This document shows positions 19,275 to 29,359 of a DNA stretch of 43,507 nt, in pieces (position 1 is the first letter of the stretch; each line of letters starts with the position of its first letter). Source of the stretch: Temnopleurus reevesii (taxonomy: Eukaryota; Echinodermata; Echinoidea; Temnopleuroida; Temnopleuridae); assembly GCA_036244855.1 (NCBI GenBank), contig BQKZ01000338.1:156198-199704 (forward strand). Reading direction: 5' to 3'. A model generated the notes under the pieces. The model did no database searches and was not told where the DNA came from. It saw nothing but the letters and a program-made list of their open reading frames with translations. A program made the position numbers and the translations under genes.

Positions 19275-20135
19275 ATAAGATTGGCGAGAGGAGTAATAAT
19301 GAGCAAAAGGGAAAGAGAGAACGAGAGATAGAGGGAAGCAGGGAGAGACAGACAGACAGAATGATGGATAGAAAGGAAAAATAGAAGAGCGAGAAAGAGA
19401 GGAGTAGAAATGAGCAAGAGAGAAAGGGAGATTAAGATACGGCAAAATGGACAGAAAAAGAGGTAGTAAAAAATGAGCGAAAGAAAAAGGGAGAACAAGG
19501 GATAGAGAGAGGAGAGACAGCAAAATGGATAGGTAGGAATGATAAAAAAAGAGTGGAGTTGAATGGAGCAAAGAGAGATATGGAAAATGAGAGATAGAGG
19601 GAGAGACAGAAAGATAGAGAAAAAAAAAGGAGCAAGAGAGAGGGAATGAGAAATAGCAGGAGAGGCAAGCAGGGAGAGAAATAACTTATGGACAGGAAAG
19701 GATGAGATTAAGAAAGAGAGAAGTAAAAATTAGCGAAAGAGAAAGGTAGAACGAGAAATAGAGGGAGAGGCAGGCATGGTGACTGAGAGAGATGGACAAG
19801 AAGGGATAATAAAAAGAGCGAGAAATAGAGGGGTTAAAATGAGCAAAAAGAAAAAAAGAGAGCAATATATAGAGGGAGAGGGAGAGGAAGGGATTAGGGC
19901 GAGAAAGAGAGGAGTATTGAAAGAGAAAGGGGTAGAGGGAGGAGAAACAGAAAGATAGAGAAAGAGGGTGTAAGAGATAAAGAGAGATTAAGGGAGGGAT
20001 AGATGGAGAGGCAGGCAGAGAGAGACAGATTGACAGGAAAAGATAAGAGTCAGAAAGAGGAGGTAAATATGAGCAAAAGAGAATGAGAGATAAAGGGAGA
20101 GGGGAAAGGAGGGGTAGAGGACACGTTTCAACCAC
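19275..20135. repeat. 850-base polypurine (GA-rich) tract
   Basis: The + strand is almost entirely A and G with rare C or T, built from drifting variants of GAGAAAGAGAG, GATAGAGGGAGAGACAGAAAG and ATGAGCAAAAGAG. Units of about 70-80 bases that contain 'ATGAGC(A/G)AAAGAGAAAG' and 'AGGGAGAGGCAGGCA' recur irregularly, so it is a degenerate minisatellite. The long - strand open frames here (up to 150 codons of Ser/Leu/Phe/Pro) are low complexity, not genes. Confidence 0.85.
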
Positions 20136-20152
20136 CAAGGAGATTTATAAAT

Positions 20153-20350
20153 GTTGCTAGGAAGTCTTAGCAACCCATTAGTAATCAATTACCTACAGAA
20201 AGTTGCAGTTGATCAGCACATACAACTCAAAGTCAACATTGTTCTATAGAAGCACAGACCCTGTGCGAATGAAAATGCACATTTCGATTGGTGACTTAAT
20301 ATGGAGTTAGTTTGCAATCAATTACCATTTACTATCAACTCTAGAAGAGT
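20153..20350. mobile_element. diverged family A-like element after the polypurine tract
   Basis: It contains GTTGCTAGGAAG, AGAAAGTTGCAGTTGATCAG, GTGCGAATGAAAATGCACAT and TTTGCAATCAATTACCA, in the order and orientation of family A but with many differences. Confidence 0.5.
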
Positions 20351-20365
20351 TGACAGTAAAAGCAC

Positions 20366-20916
20366 GAATACACATGTACTTCCTAAATAATCAAGTTCTT
20401 TCTTGTATCAAGTGCTTTACTTTTTCTGTTCCTCCAAAATCTCTACTTTCTCCTTCTCTGATCCCATCCACGGAGAAGCTATCTGTTCTGGAATATGCAT
20501 AGACAAAGAGGACAGAAATTAAAATGTGAATCATCAAATGGCTGAACCCTAATGTTTTCTAAAAAGAGAAAGCATACAAATACCCATCTACCTTCTCTCC
20601 CAAGTGAATATTTGTCTCAGCTGTTGGTTGATTCACATTTCCTTAATTCTATTGTGCATTTTCCAAGAGTTGGCATCACTCCACCTCTTTCAAAAAAATG
20701 TCTGTTCCTCCTCAATTCTTCCTTCTCTCCTTTGCCTTCTCGAACTTCATATTCTTTCTTCTTCTCCTCAATACCTTTTCTCCATTCATAATTCTTCTTT
20801 CTCCCCATCCCCATCTTTTTATAAACTCTTCAATTCCTTCCCTTTGCTAATTCTTTCTCTTCATCTTCTTCCAGTCCCATCCGTCTAACCCGACACTTAT
20901 TCCTCTCACTCTACAA
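20366..20916. other. pyrimidine-rich gene-free stretch
   Basis: The region is enriched in CTT/TCC. The open frames at 20552-20888 are Ser/Leu/Phe/Pro-rich low complexity. No domain was recognised. Confidence 0.4.
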
Positions 20917-22540
20917 CAGGCAGGTTTCCTGAGAGATGCAGATTATTCCCGATTACTCTGTTCACAATGATTGTTCTTGACAACCCGAAAGCTTGCTAGA
21001 GGCTTACTGACAAAGCAATAAGTAATGTTACAAACTGAATTCCATGTTTTCTTTTTCAATTGTTCCTCACAGGTCTACAGAGTACCCGTTTTGGGCAAGA
21101 TATGTGCATAAATTTGAATATATTAGTGAACCTGCCTCTTTTTCTCCTTTGCCTTGGACAAAGTAAACAACTTCATTAAAGCCTTTACAATAGATTCACC
21201 ATCACAAAAGAAAGTGGCTTCTCTATTTATTCACTGAATATTTTCAACATCCTTTCAACATTTCTATGCAGAATAGGAGGGAATGAAATGTGCATGAATA
21301 CAGCTACATGAAGCTATCGTATATAGTAGTTTACTTTGTCCAAACCCTAAAGCTCACAGGGACTTTCTAATCCTTCCTTTTCTCTCCTGCACCTTTTCTC
21401 AATTCCTTCCCTGATCCTTCTCATCTTTCTCACAACTTTGATTCCTTTCTTTTTCTTCAATTCTTTCTATGTTGAAATAGATTCCTCCTCTTGATCCTCC
21501 CACAATCCCTTCTCTCTACCCTAAATTGTGTCCCTCTCCCTAAACAACAGACAAGTTTACTGAGAGATCCAAATCTATACACAGTGTCGATCTTGACCCG
21601 TGCCCCGAGACTGCGTAACATAGCACCAAGTAATGTATGCAAACTGAAAGCCATATATTCTTGTTCAATTATTCCTCAAAGGTCTATGGAGTATCCTGTT
21701 ACTATGATTGTTGGCAAGATATGTGCACAAATTTGAATTAGTAAACAGCCCTTTTGTTCCTTTTCTCCTTGGCCTTCCGCAACTCATGAGCTAAAGGGAC
21801 ATGGGAATTGGACAAAGTAAACTCCTCGTTCAACCCTTCACAATTGCTTCACCACTACAAAAGATGGCTTCCCTATTTATTCACTGAACATACATGACAC
21901 ATGTTCAATGTTTCTCTGCAGAATAAGACGAAATGAAATCTCTAAATGTGAATGAGCGCATCTCGTGTGATTGCTGGAAAGGAAGTTGTTTTACTTTGAC
22001 CAAATTCTTTATCCTTCCAGCTCAATTTCTATACTTCCTCTCCAGTATATTTCTCACTTCCTTATCTTACTCTTTCACAATCCCTCCCATCTTTCTCTAA
22101 ACTCTTCCAATTCCTCTTTTTTTCCAAATCGAATCATCCTCTTTATACCCCCCCCCCCCACAATCCCTTCTCTCAACCCTAACCCTTCTCCCTCAACAGG
22201 CAAGTTTACTGAGAGATGCAAATATATCCACAAAGATGATCTTGACCCTTGCCTAAGGCTTGCCTAACATAGCATCAAGTAATGTATCCAAACTGGATAC
22301 CATGTATTCTAATTCAATTGTTCCTCACAGGTCTGAGGAACACCAACTAACTACTGTTATTGGCAAGATGTGTGCATATATTTGAATAAAAAAGTAAACC
22401 AGCCTATTCTTACTCGTTCTCTTTAAATTCCTTGTTTTTCTCCAATTCTTTCTTTCTCCCCAGATTACTTCTCTTAATCCTTCAGCAATACCTTCTCTCT
22501 CTCCATACCGATTTGTAACTACAGTACAAACCACACATGC
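20917..22540. repeat. tandem repeat of about 640 bp, two full copies and a partial third
   Basis: Units start at about 20917, 21545 and 22193 with CAACAGGCA(G/A)GTTT, CTGAGAGATGCA and CTTGAC. Each contains a copy of the dispersed CCCGAAAGCTTGC family, a TTGGACAAAGTAAAC block with ATTCACC...ACAAAAGA...GGCTTC-CTATTTATTCACTG, and a pyrimidine-rich CTTTCTC segment. A fragment of the TTGGACAAAGTAAAC block recurs at 40868-40990. The third copy stops after its dispersed-repeat part. Confidence 0.75.
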
Positions 22541-22639
22541 AGTCTTGTATTTCACCAGCACATAAATTCTTTATTACATGTTGATGCACAGTTACTATAC
22601 AATGGCGACGGGTTGAATTAGATCTGCGAAGGGTACATC

Positions 22640-22845
22640 ATCTGTATGCATGGAGAACAAGAGAGAGAAGGGGGGAGGGTGAAAAGAGATTGAGAAGGAA
22701 TCAAGATGGGTAGTGAAAGAGAGATATTGGAGAGGGGTGGGAGGGAAAGGAAAAAGTGGGCAGATAGAGAAGAGGGAAGGGGAGGGAAGGGGAAGAAATA
22801 GGATGAAAGTGAAAAGGAGAGAAAGGGAAAGAAAAAGTTAAATTT
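22640..22845. repeat. second GA-rich polypurine tract
   Basis: The + strand is purine-rich (GAGAGAGAAGGGGGGAGGG..., GAAAGTGAAAAGGAGAGAAA). The - strand 80-codon open frame is Phe/Ser/Leu/Pro low complexity. Confidence 0.8.
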
Positions 22846-23160
22846 GATAATATAACACATTTTGAGGATGTGAACCTATGTACAGTGTCAATCTATCAGG
22901 ATATTCTTCACAAGTCAAACCTGCAACAACATAAGTCGAATCTGTTGGGACTGAAGAACCAACTTCAAACTTGTAAAAATTCTATTCATTACGGGTAAAA
23001 CATTAGAACAAACACAGAGGACTTGAAAAGACCTTTGACTTCGGTAATCTTTTGACGGACTATATGGCGATGGTTTTTAATCCCACTTCAACCGTTTTTA
23101 ACGTTCTCATAAGACAATGCTCGTCTCAGAAAATGACTGAAGAAGGTAGTTTTATATTTC
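22807..23160. repeat. direct duplicate, left copy (pairs with 23716-24135)
   Basis: From GTGAAAAGGAGAGAAAGGGA through ATGTGAACCTATGTACAGTG, TTGGGACTGAAGAACCAAC and GAGGACTTGAAAAGACC to about TTAACTCCAGAAATGC, the sequence is repeated with few differences at 23716 onwards. The right copy starts exactly at a single N (23715). Confidence 0.8.
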
Positions 23161-23274
23161 TATACTATTGATTGAAGGTTAACTCCAGAAATGCGTTTTG
23201 ACAAGCTGAACATACGTGTACAGTTAATCCTACCTACCGGTATGTTAACCTCCCAATGAGTCAAGTAATCGCCT

Positions 23275-23384
23275 AAAACCCCAGTCACATAGGCCTCCGG
23301 AAGCAACACGATTGAACAAGATACTTTGTTAATTTCATAGAACAAAGAGTTGTGTTGAACCATGTTCTACGTGATTGGGGCATT
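23275..23384. mobile_element. family E hairpin MITE, copy 2
   Basis: Inverted ends TAAAACCCCAGTCACATAGG and ACGTGATTGGGGC surround AAGCAACACGATTGAACA and AACAAAGAGTTGTGTTGAAC, as in the copy at 16986-17118. Confidence 0.75.
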
Positions 23385-23544
23385 GGCCCAATGTTTTTTC
23401 AAGTCCCATTCTCTTTATACTATATTGTTGTTTTACCCCGTCCCCTCATTATCCTAGTCGATTTTCCGTAAGTAAAAGCTATGTATCTCTTCGATTCCAA
23501 CAGCTTCGACTTATGCAAGGCTCACTGTATGTACTAAAGAGATC

Positions 23545-23705
23545 CATAATTTGCACGGGATCAAGTTAATATCTGAATACTCCCACAGCTGAACAAAAGT
23601 AAGAGAAAACATTACAATAACCATAGACTCAGCCATTCCTTTGCCATGTAAGCCATGGGTTCATATGGAAATAGCCTCACGCATATTCCTGAACGCTTGG
23701 TATCA
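23545..23705. mobile_element. family D MITE, copy 2 (decayed)
   Basis: TTTGCACGGGATCAAGTTAA, CCCACAGCTGAACAAAAGTA, AGAGAAAAC and CTCACGCATATTCCTGAACG match the order of the copies at 10381 and 24345. Confidence 0.55.
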
Positions 23706-23715
23706 TCGGATATTN

Positions 23716-24135
23716 TGAAAGTGAAAAGGAGAGAAAGGGAAAAAAAAGTTAAATTTGATAATAAAACACATTTTGAGGATGTGAACCTATGTACAGTGTC
23801 AATCTATCAGAATATTCTTCCCAAGTCAAACCTGCAACAACAAAATTCATATCTGTTGGGACTGAAGAACCAACTTCAACTTTCTAAAAATTCTATTCAT
23901 TAGGGGTAAAACATTAGAACAAATATAGAGGACTTGAAAAGACCTTTGACTTTGGTGATCATTTGACATACGCTGGGTCAACTGGGGAAAGACGCGACTA
24001 TATAGTGTTGTTTTTTTTAATTCCCATTTTTACTTGTTTAATTGTTCCTACCAGACAATGATAGTCCAATCTCAGAAAAAGGCTGATGAAGGTAGTTTAG
24101 CATTTCTAAACTATTGATATCTTGAAAATTAACTC
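23716..24135. repeat. direct duplicate, right copy (pairs with 22807-23160)
   Basis: See the left copy. The right copy holds an extra stretch around 23965-24010 (TGGGTCAACTGGGGAAAGAC) that is absent from the left copy, which argues that at least part of the pair is real divergence and not only misassembly. Confidence 0.75.
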
Positions 24136-24344
24136 CAGAAATGCATTTTGACAAGACAAACATACAGTCAATTTTGTCTAGGACAACCATAAGTCGAAAA
24201 ATTGCCCAAGTCAAGGTTTTTTCAAGTCAACTTTTCTTTGTTGTTCTGTTGTCTTATCCCTCACAATTCAAATTCTCTGTCAGTCAAAGCTTTCTCTTTA
24301 GTCCTACCACATTCAATGTGCGTGATGTTCACTGTAAAGAGATG

Positions 24345-24505
24345 CAGACTGTTCCAGAATATGCACGAGGTCAAAATTAATATGAGTAACCCAACAGCTG
24401 TTAAAAAGTAAGAGAACAACCATACCCTCGGCGTTTCACTTGCAATGGAAGCCGTTAATTTAAATGAAAGTATACCTCGCGCATATTCCAGAACATTTTG
24501 CAATT
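24345..24505. mobile_element. family D MITE, copy 3
   Basis: Left TGTTCCAGAATATGCACGAG and right CTCGCGCATATTCCAGAACA are inverted repeats of each other. The core has AACCCAACAGCTGTTAAAAAG and TAAGAGAACAACCATAC. It is the best preserved of the three copies. Confidence 0.75.
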
Positions 24506-24603
24506 GTTTTTATTGTAAAACTGCTTATTATAAAACATTGTGAAGTCAACAAAGAATGAAAAGTGTCTCTCCTATCCTTCAAACCAAATATTAAAATATC
24601 CAG

Positions 24604-24694
24604 CTACTTAGGAAGGACAAAGGAGAATTACTTTCTGCCCACTCTGACACTGATATCACTGATGGGAATACAATGGTCAGCAACACTGGGGCAA
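24604..24694 (+). other. candidate 91-base exon (unknown gene), copy A
   Basis: Between an AG (24602-24603) and a GT (24695-24696) lies a 91-base block. A 91-base near-copy exists at 27064-27154 with AG and GT at the same places. From position 13 on, the two are almost identical, and one difference (ACT/ACC) is a silent change in the only open + strand frame, which reads ...[23 protein letters not shown]. In copy A the same frame stays open to 24848 if not spliced (a Lys/Glu-rich, coil-like stretch with KKEMKFLDKERELHE). I do not recognise the family. Confidence 0.4.
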
Positions 24695-24841
24695 GTGAAA
24701 ATAGTAAAATGTTGATTGTGGAATTATATAATTCATATCAGAGGTGCCACAAGAAGGAGATGAAATTTCTTGATAAAGAGAGAGAACTGCATGAAAATTG
24801 CCATTTGACTCTAGAGCTATCGCTGCCTAAGTTGATCTTGT

Positions 24842-25180
24842 CTAGGTAAAATATTTCTTTGGTTGATGTAATCGTGTTTTTTTTTACCAAGTCATATAAA
24901 ACCTTTATTGTTTACCTCTCCACTGTTTAACAAATTTTCTTGGCCCGAAGAGATTCGACTTGGGCAGAATTGCCTGTATGTGGGAAAGACACTCGGTTTG
25001 CTGCTAGCATGTGTATCTTCGTCTCTCCTACACATCCAGCCAAATGTCGTTCCAATTCTAAAAAACGCTGGGCAGACTTTTGCAAAGAATACAATTGCAC
25101 GGATGAGCCAACACACAACAATGTCTTTGAGGGCACTCTTCAATTCCTCCAGCTAACAGTTATGAAAATGTATGACTGAG
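24842..25180. repeat. duplicated block flanking the assembly gap, copy A
   Basis: This block matches 25833-26155 through ACCAAGTCATATAAAACC, CTCTCCACTGTT-AACAAATT, GTTGCCTGTATGTGGGAAA, GTCTCTCCTACACATCCA and AAAAACGCTGGGCAGACTT. On the - strand it carries AATAAA (24904-24909) and, upstream of it, a splice-acceptor-like ATACAG followed by sequence containing CCAAGTCGAATC (Pro-Ser-Arg-Ile in one frame), which is how eL33 proteins usually end. It may be a displaced, damaged copy of the RPL35A terminal exon; the in-phase reading does not give the conserved ending. Confidence 0.55.
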
Positions 25181-25243
25181 CCAACACATAAAGAGTTTCT
25201 TTTACGACACTCCTTAACCCTAACTTACCTGGGGGGGGGGGGG

Positions 25244-25681
25244 NNNNNNNNNNNNNNNNNNNNNNNNNNNNNNNNNNNNNNNNNNNNNNNNNNNNNNNNN
25301 NNNNNNNNNNNNNNNNNNNNNNNNNNNNNNNNNNNNNNNNNNNNNNNNNNNNNNNNNNNNNNNNNNNNNNNNNNNNNNNNNNNNNNNNNNNNNNNNNNNN
25401 NNNNNNNNNNNNNNNNNNNNNNNNNNNNNNNNNNNNNNNNNNNNNNNNNNNNNNNNNNNNNNNNNNNNNNNNNNNNNNNNNNNNNNNNNNNNNNNNNNNN
25501 NNNNNNNNNNNNNNNNNNNNNNNNNNNNNNNNNNNNNNNNNNNNNNNNNNNNNNNNNNNNNNNNNNNNNNNNNNNNNNNNNNNNNNNNNNNNNNNNNNNN
25601 NNNNNNNNNNNNNNNNNNNNNNNNNNNNNNNNNNNNNNNNNNNNNNNNNNNNNNNNNNNNNNNNNNNNNNNNNNNNNNNNN
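25244..25681. other. assembly gap (438 Ns)
   Basis: A run of N follows a G homopolymer of 13 bases. It lies between the two duplicated blocks and downstream (- strand) of RPL35A exon 3, so the missing last exon of that gene could be inside it. Confidence 0.99.
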
Positions 25682-25710
25682 ATAACTATTTAAATTATTT
25701 TTAAAAACCC

Positions 25711-25832
25711 TTCAAAAATTCATAACTTTCTTATTTATTGTCCGATTTTGCTCAAACTTTTTTTGATATGTTCGTCTAATTTTTGCGCTTTTAATTAAAC
25801 CAAGTTATTTTTGGCCTGGAGTAACCGTTTAA
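25711..25832. mobile_element. fragment of family B element (right end)
   Basis: TTCAAAAATTCATAACTTTC and TGTCCGATTTTGCTCAAACTT match the right arm of the element at 12400-12999. It is truncated by the gap on the left. Confidence 0.6.
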
Positions 25833-26155
25833 GGTGATGTAATCATGTTTTTTTTTACCAAGTCATATAAAACCTTTATTGTTCACCTCTCCACTGTTGA
25901 ACAAATTTTCTTAGCCCGAAGAGATTTTAAGTAACGTAGAGTTGCCTGTATGTGGGAAATACACTTGGTTTGATGCTAGCTTTGTATTTTGTCTCTCCTA
26001 CACATCCAACCAAATGTTGTTCCAATTTTGTTGTTATTAAATATAAAAAACGCTGGGCAGACTTGTGCAAAGAATACAATTGCATGGCTGAGCAAACACG
26101 TAAGAACTTCTTTGACGACACTCTCCAAAGTCTCAAGCTAACATTAAGAATGACA
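25833..26155. repeat. duplicated block flanking the assembly gap, copy B
   Basis: This is the partner of 24842-25180, with AATAAA on the - strand at 25875-25880 preceded by an acceptor-like ATACAG and a short frame reading QLYVT then stop. In position it could be the 3' exon and polyadenylation region of RPL35A, but the in-phase codons after exon 3 do not give the expected MLYP-type ending. Left unassigned. Confidence 0.5.
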
Positions 26156-26222
26156 TCCTTTTGAATACTTCTTGCCAATAACCTGTCCAGGGAAGGTTGG
26201 TCTTGAACTTGGCTTGCTAACA
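26156..26222 (-). pseudogene. decayed copy of RPL35A exon 3
   Basis: On the - strand, GCCAAGTTCAAGACCAACCT, TCCCTGGACAGGTTATTGGC and AAGAAGTA match the end of the real exon 3 (GCCAAGTTCAAGTCCAACCT, TCCCGGCCAGGCCATCGGC, AAGAGGATT). The words PGQ-IGK are retained in translation, but the donor is gone and the upstream half is not present. It lies about 270 bases downstream of the intact exon. Confidence 0.7.
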
Positions 26223-26267
26223 ATGCAAATGTGCGGCTAAGCTAACACACTCTTCAATTTCTCAAGC

Positions 26268-26389
26268 TAATGCCCCAGTCACATTGAAGCCCAGAAAGCA
26301 ACACGATTCAACACGACTCTTTGTTCTTTTCACAGTTAGCTGCCTGCGAACAAAGAGTTGTGGTGCTTTCGGGGTCGTGACTGGGGCTT
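26268..26389. mobile_element. family E hairpin MITE, copy 3
   Basis: Ends TAATGCCCCAGTCACATTGA and CGTGACTGGGGC are inverted. It carries AAGCAACACGATTCAACACG and GAACAAAGAGTTGTGGTGC. It sits 34 bases from the splice donor of RPL35A exon 3. Confidence 0.8.
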
Positions 26390-26422
26390 CACATCACAAA
26401 TGATATCTCTCTGTATACTTAC

Positions 26423-28412
26423 CACCCTAATCCTCTTGCCGATGGCCTGGCCGGGAAGGTTGGACTTGAACTTGGCCCTGCAGTTTCCGCTCTTACCGTG
26501 CGTCTTGATGATCTTGCCCCAGATGACACGGGTGTTGGTTGGCTTGTCCTTGCCTGGACACTTTGTCTTGCTATAAATTAGAATAAAGATGAAGAAAAGA
26601 GTAATACATGAGATTCAAACTTTTGTGCTGGAATTAAAAAAGGTGGTTTATTTTTAGTCCGTGGTCTAAACCTGGTGTACACCATTGAGTGGGAAAATTT
26701 ACGCATAAGTGCACTTGATTTAGTGAGCATACATTAAAGTGGTCCAATGAACGCACATATGTGGTAATTAATTAAGCAATTTATGCTTTCATTCAAATCA
26801 CCTCTCAGTTTAACCCACAAAAATAACATTTTAAGAAAAACAGCCTATTATGATACTTAATGCACTTTCAAACACTGTATGTTTGTTAAGCGCATAGGGA
26901 CGTCTTTACGTATTTTGCGCTATATAAAAATGTCATTATTAATTATTATTATTATCTCAAGGACTTGAAATATTCTGTTTTGTCACTGAAATATCCTACT
27001 CAATAAGATATGATTCACATAAATGTACCTTCTATCCTTCAGACTGAATACCATAATACTCAGACAATTTGGAAGGACATGAAGGAATTACTTTCTGCCC
27101 ACTCTGACACTGATATCACCGATGGGAATACAATGGTCAGCAACACTGGGGCAAGTTGAGAAGAGTATCTAGATTTGTTTACTTTCAGTAAAATGAACCA
27201 AACAGACATTGAAATTTATTTTCTGTAAATAAAATGGCAAAGGAACTTCTATCTATTCATAGCTTTGTGTAGTCCCATACAATGGATCCTTGGTAATTAC
27301 CTTTAGAATCAGCGACCTGGATAATCGTACCATCTCATATAAATAGCTTTTTTAACAGCATAACATCATATCACTAACTCCTTTCTTTAATAACCAATCA
27401 TTTTTATCACATTCCCTGATTCTAGGTCGAATGGGAACCCTACGACATCCATACACTTTGCCCCAAAACTTACTTCTTGCACTTGTAGACGTAGGCGCAT
27501 TTCTTGCCAAGGTACCAAGTGGCCTCCCTACTGGACTCAACTCCCTCTATCTTGAGGAGAGCCTGGTTCTCATGCTGGTTGCGGAGCCCTCTCCTGTACC
27601 CTGTGAAAACCGCCCTGCAGTACAGCCTGTGATATAAATGGGGCAGGTTACATAAGAGGTTAGAATAAAGTTGTTCAGGAACATTTGATGAACCTCAAAA
27701 GAATTGGAGCAAAATATTTTTCAATTATGAGACAAATAGAAATGTTGGGCCAGCTTAGTTCGCACAGGATATCCGTGATCGTTGTGCATGTGGATCCGGC
27801 TCACTTTATCTCCCCTTCGATCTTACATGCAGGTAGTTGGTGAAGCTACAAGCATGCCTTATTTGAAGGGTTTGAAATTCACGACCCTGTTGCAAGAAAT
27901 GCTCTGAGCTATCCCTCTTCTTGGTACGACGCCACAACCTTTGTTTGAACTTTTTTGTAATAAAGGGGAATCAGCCCCCTGTTGTCAGTGAATGAAGGAA
28001 CATTAGATGAACACTGAAATATTGAATAAAATTTTATAATCTACTAAAAATCTATATTTACAAAGTCAATGGTATCACTATCCCTGCCACAGATGTTGAT
28101 CAATGCGATCAACAATTTTACAGAAAAATTGACAAAATTTATGGCATTTTTTGCTTCAATTTATAAATCCTTCATCAATTCTACATGTTTCATGGAAGAA
28201 ATCACGTTTTTGAAATTTGATTTGAGTTCAAATTTCATCTTTTTAAAAACTTTTAAATACAAAGAGAGACAAAAAGTTGAGATTACAAGTAGAAGAAAAC
28301 AAGAACCATTTCCCGTATCAGTCCATATCCTCTATTTTTTTTTTTTTAAAGAACATTGAGAAATATTCTTACCGTTTAGATGCTACCATTGTTCTTTCTC
28401 CAGCCACCAAAT
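26423..28412 (-). CDS. RPL35A: 60S ribosomal protein L35a (eL33), three of at least four exons
   Basis: The - strand exons are 28412-28373 (23 bases of 5' UTR, ATG at 28389-28387), 27626-27474 and 26570-26423. Intron phases 2 and 2 join exactly and exon 3 ends in phase 0. They give 106 residues beginning [16 protein letters not shown], then [36 protein letters not shown] and [10 protein letters not shown]. These are the core motifs of eL33, a small structural protein of the large ribosomal subunit (usual length about 110). Only the last 7 or so residues (normally MLYPSRI-like) are missing. That exon may lie in the gap at 25244-25681 or among the damaged fragments at 24.9 and 25.9 kb. Exon 1 begins with a splice acceptor, so at least one non-coding first exon lies further upstream; it was not identified. 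The gene is divergent from IQCG. Confidence 0.95.
26645..26820. mobile_element. inverted-repeat element in RPL35A intron 2 (family F)
   Basis: The left GTGGTCTAAACCTGG...ACGCATAAGTGCACTTGATT and the right half (GAACGCACATATG, TTCAAATCACCTCTCAGTTTAACCC) are loosely inverted. A related segment lies at 39530-39690 in an IQCG intron (GGTTTAGAACGAGGGGTGG, AATCAAGTGCATTTACAC, GGTTTAAACCAAGTTTAGAC). Confidence 0.5.
26880..26957 (+). mobile_element. SINE/LINE 3' tail with ATT microsatellite
   Basis: TTAAGCGCATAGGGACGTCT, TTTGCGCTATATAAAAATGTC and then ATTATTAATTATTATTATTA is the kind of 3' end (GCGCTATATAAATG plus ATT repeat) shared by many marine-animal SINEs. The promoter-bearing head is not seen. 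Confidence 0.6.
27064..27154 (+). other. candidate 91-base exon (unknown gene), copy B
   Basis: Same length, borders and frame as copy A at 24604-24694; here unspliced reading hits TGA at 27157. It lies antisense within RPL35A intron 2. Its beginning reads [15 protein letters not shown] instead of [15 protein letters not shown]. Confidence 0.4.
27957..28035. mobile_element. fragment of family B element (left end)
   Basis: TAATAAAGGGGAATCAGCCC followed by GTCAGTGAATGAAGGAACAT and AGATGAACACTGAAATATTGA matches the left arm of the 12400-12999 element. The rest is absent. It is in RPL35A intron 1. Confidence 0.55.
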
Positions 28413-28745
28413 CTGTAAGAACAAGAAAAATTAGAGTTTTAAAAAATACAAATGAGTACAAATAGCAATATTTTCCATCCCCACAAGAACCTTCTGTTCT
28501 TCATGGACGAATGAACCTGCCAATTTCCTACATATTCTCTAAAAAAAAATTAAACTTGTGCCTACTTTGCAAATGGTTTCGTGTTCAAAGCTGGTGCAAA
28601 AACCATCACAAACGCACTACAGCATGGTTCCGAAGGTATTAACACAAATGGATACAGCACGTGCAGCTGGGCCTTTTCACTGTTTGGCATCGAAGAGTCT
28701 TTGGCTGTGATTTACAAAGCTCCTCATAGAGGTAGCAGAACTCTA
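28413..28745. repeat. segment duplicated at 29946-30240 (upstream flank of RPL35A exon 1)
   Basis: Shared words include CATCCCCACAAGAACCTTCT, GTGCCTACTTTGCAAA-GGTT, GTTCAAAGCTGGTGCAAAAA and ACAGCACGTG. A third, weaker copy of the middle part is at 30495-30570 (ACTTTACAAATATTAGTTGG, GGTGCAAAAATCATCGCCGA). Confidence 0.75.
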
Positions 28746-28841
28746 CAAATAACTGGTGACCGTGCTGCATTCAATGATATCCCCCGATGCTGTGTTTCGT
28801 AAACCTGTGCATAGATCTACACACGACTGTACGAACGATTT

Positions 28842-29349
28842 GTAGTAAAACGCGCGCTCGGTGAAATCAAGACTTTTTCCTGAAAATCTCCAACCGCGTG
28901 TAAAGTGAATGGGATGCAGAGAAGGGACCCAAATATATTGAACAGCAAAAATGAGAGGGATGTATATTTCATCTAGAATTCCATTGTTCCTGGTCAGATT
29001 TTGCCAAGATATTTCTCGTACACAATATTTAGGATATTTATCAGGTCGCACATCTGCGCACCTAAACTTTCAGCTTGGAAAAAGCATGAAGTCAATGAAA
29101 ATCCAATATCATTCTAGATGAAATATACACCCCTCTCATTTTTGCCGTTCAAAATACTTGGGTCCCTTCTCTGCATCCCATTCACTTTACACGCGATTGG
29201 AGATTTTCAGGAAAAAGTTTTGATTTCACCAAGCGCGCGTTTTACATCGCGTACATGTATGTCAATGAGGCGCAGATGAGGGACCCGACGCAGAGGAGGA
29301 TGCCCAAACCAAATCGCGCGCATCTGGTCGCTATTCTCCGGGTCTGCCA
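28842..29349. mobile_element. two abutting half foldback elements (family G)
   Basis: 28842-29038 matches the right arm, and 29039-29349 the left arm, of the complete foldback at 30581-31314. They are joined so that the usual outer ends meet in the middle (GGTCGCACATCTGCGCACC at 29043). The left arm has an internal deletion of about 80 bases. Confidence 0.75.
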
Positions 29350-29359
29350 TATAATTTGT

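Noticed and set aside
19223..20188. Overlapping - strand open frames of up to 150 codons
   Set aside because: Ser/Leu/Phe/Pro low-complexity translation of the complement of a polypurine tract; no splice or domain support.
24927..25179. Frames with KKRWADFCKEYNC-like and PSVFPTYRQ-like translations as a protein gene
   Set aside because: The open frames exist in both duplicated blocks but are broken differently, overlap on both strands and match no family I know; treated as a repeat block.
25172..25693. 173-codon frame on the + strand
   Set aside because: It runs through the N gap and has no real sequence content.
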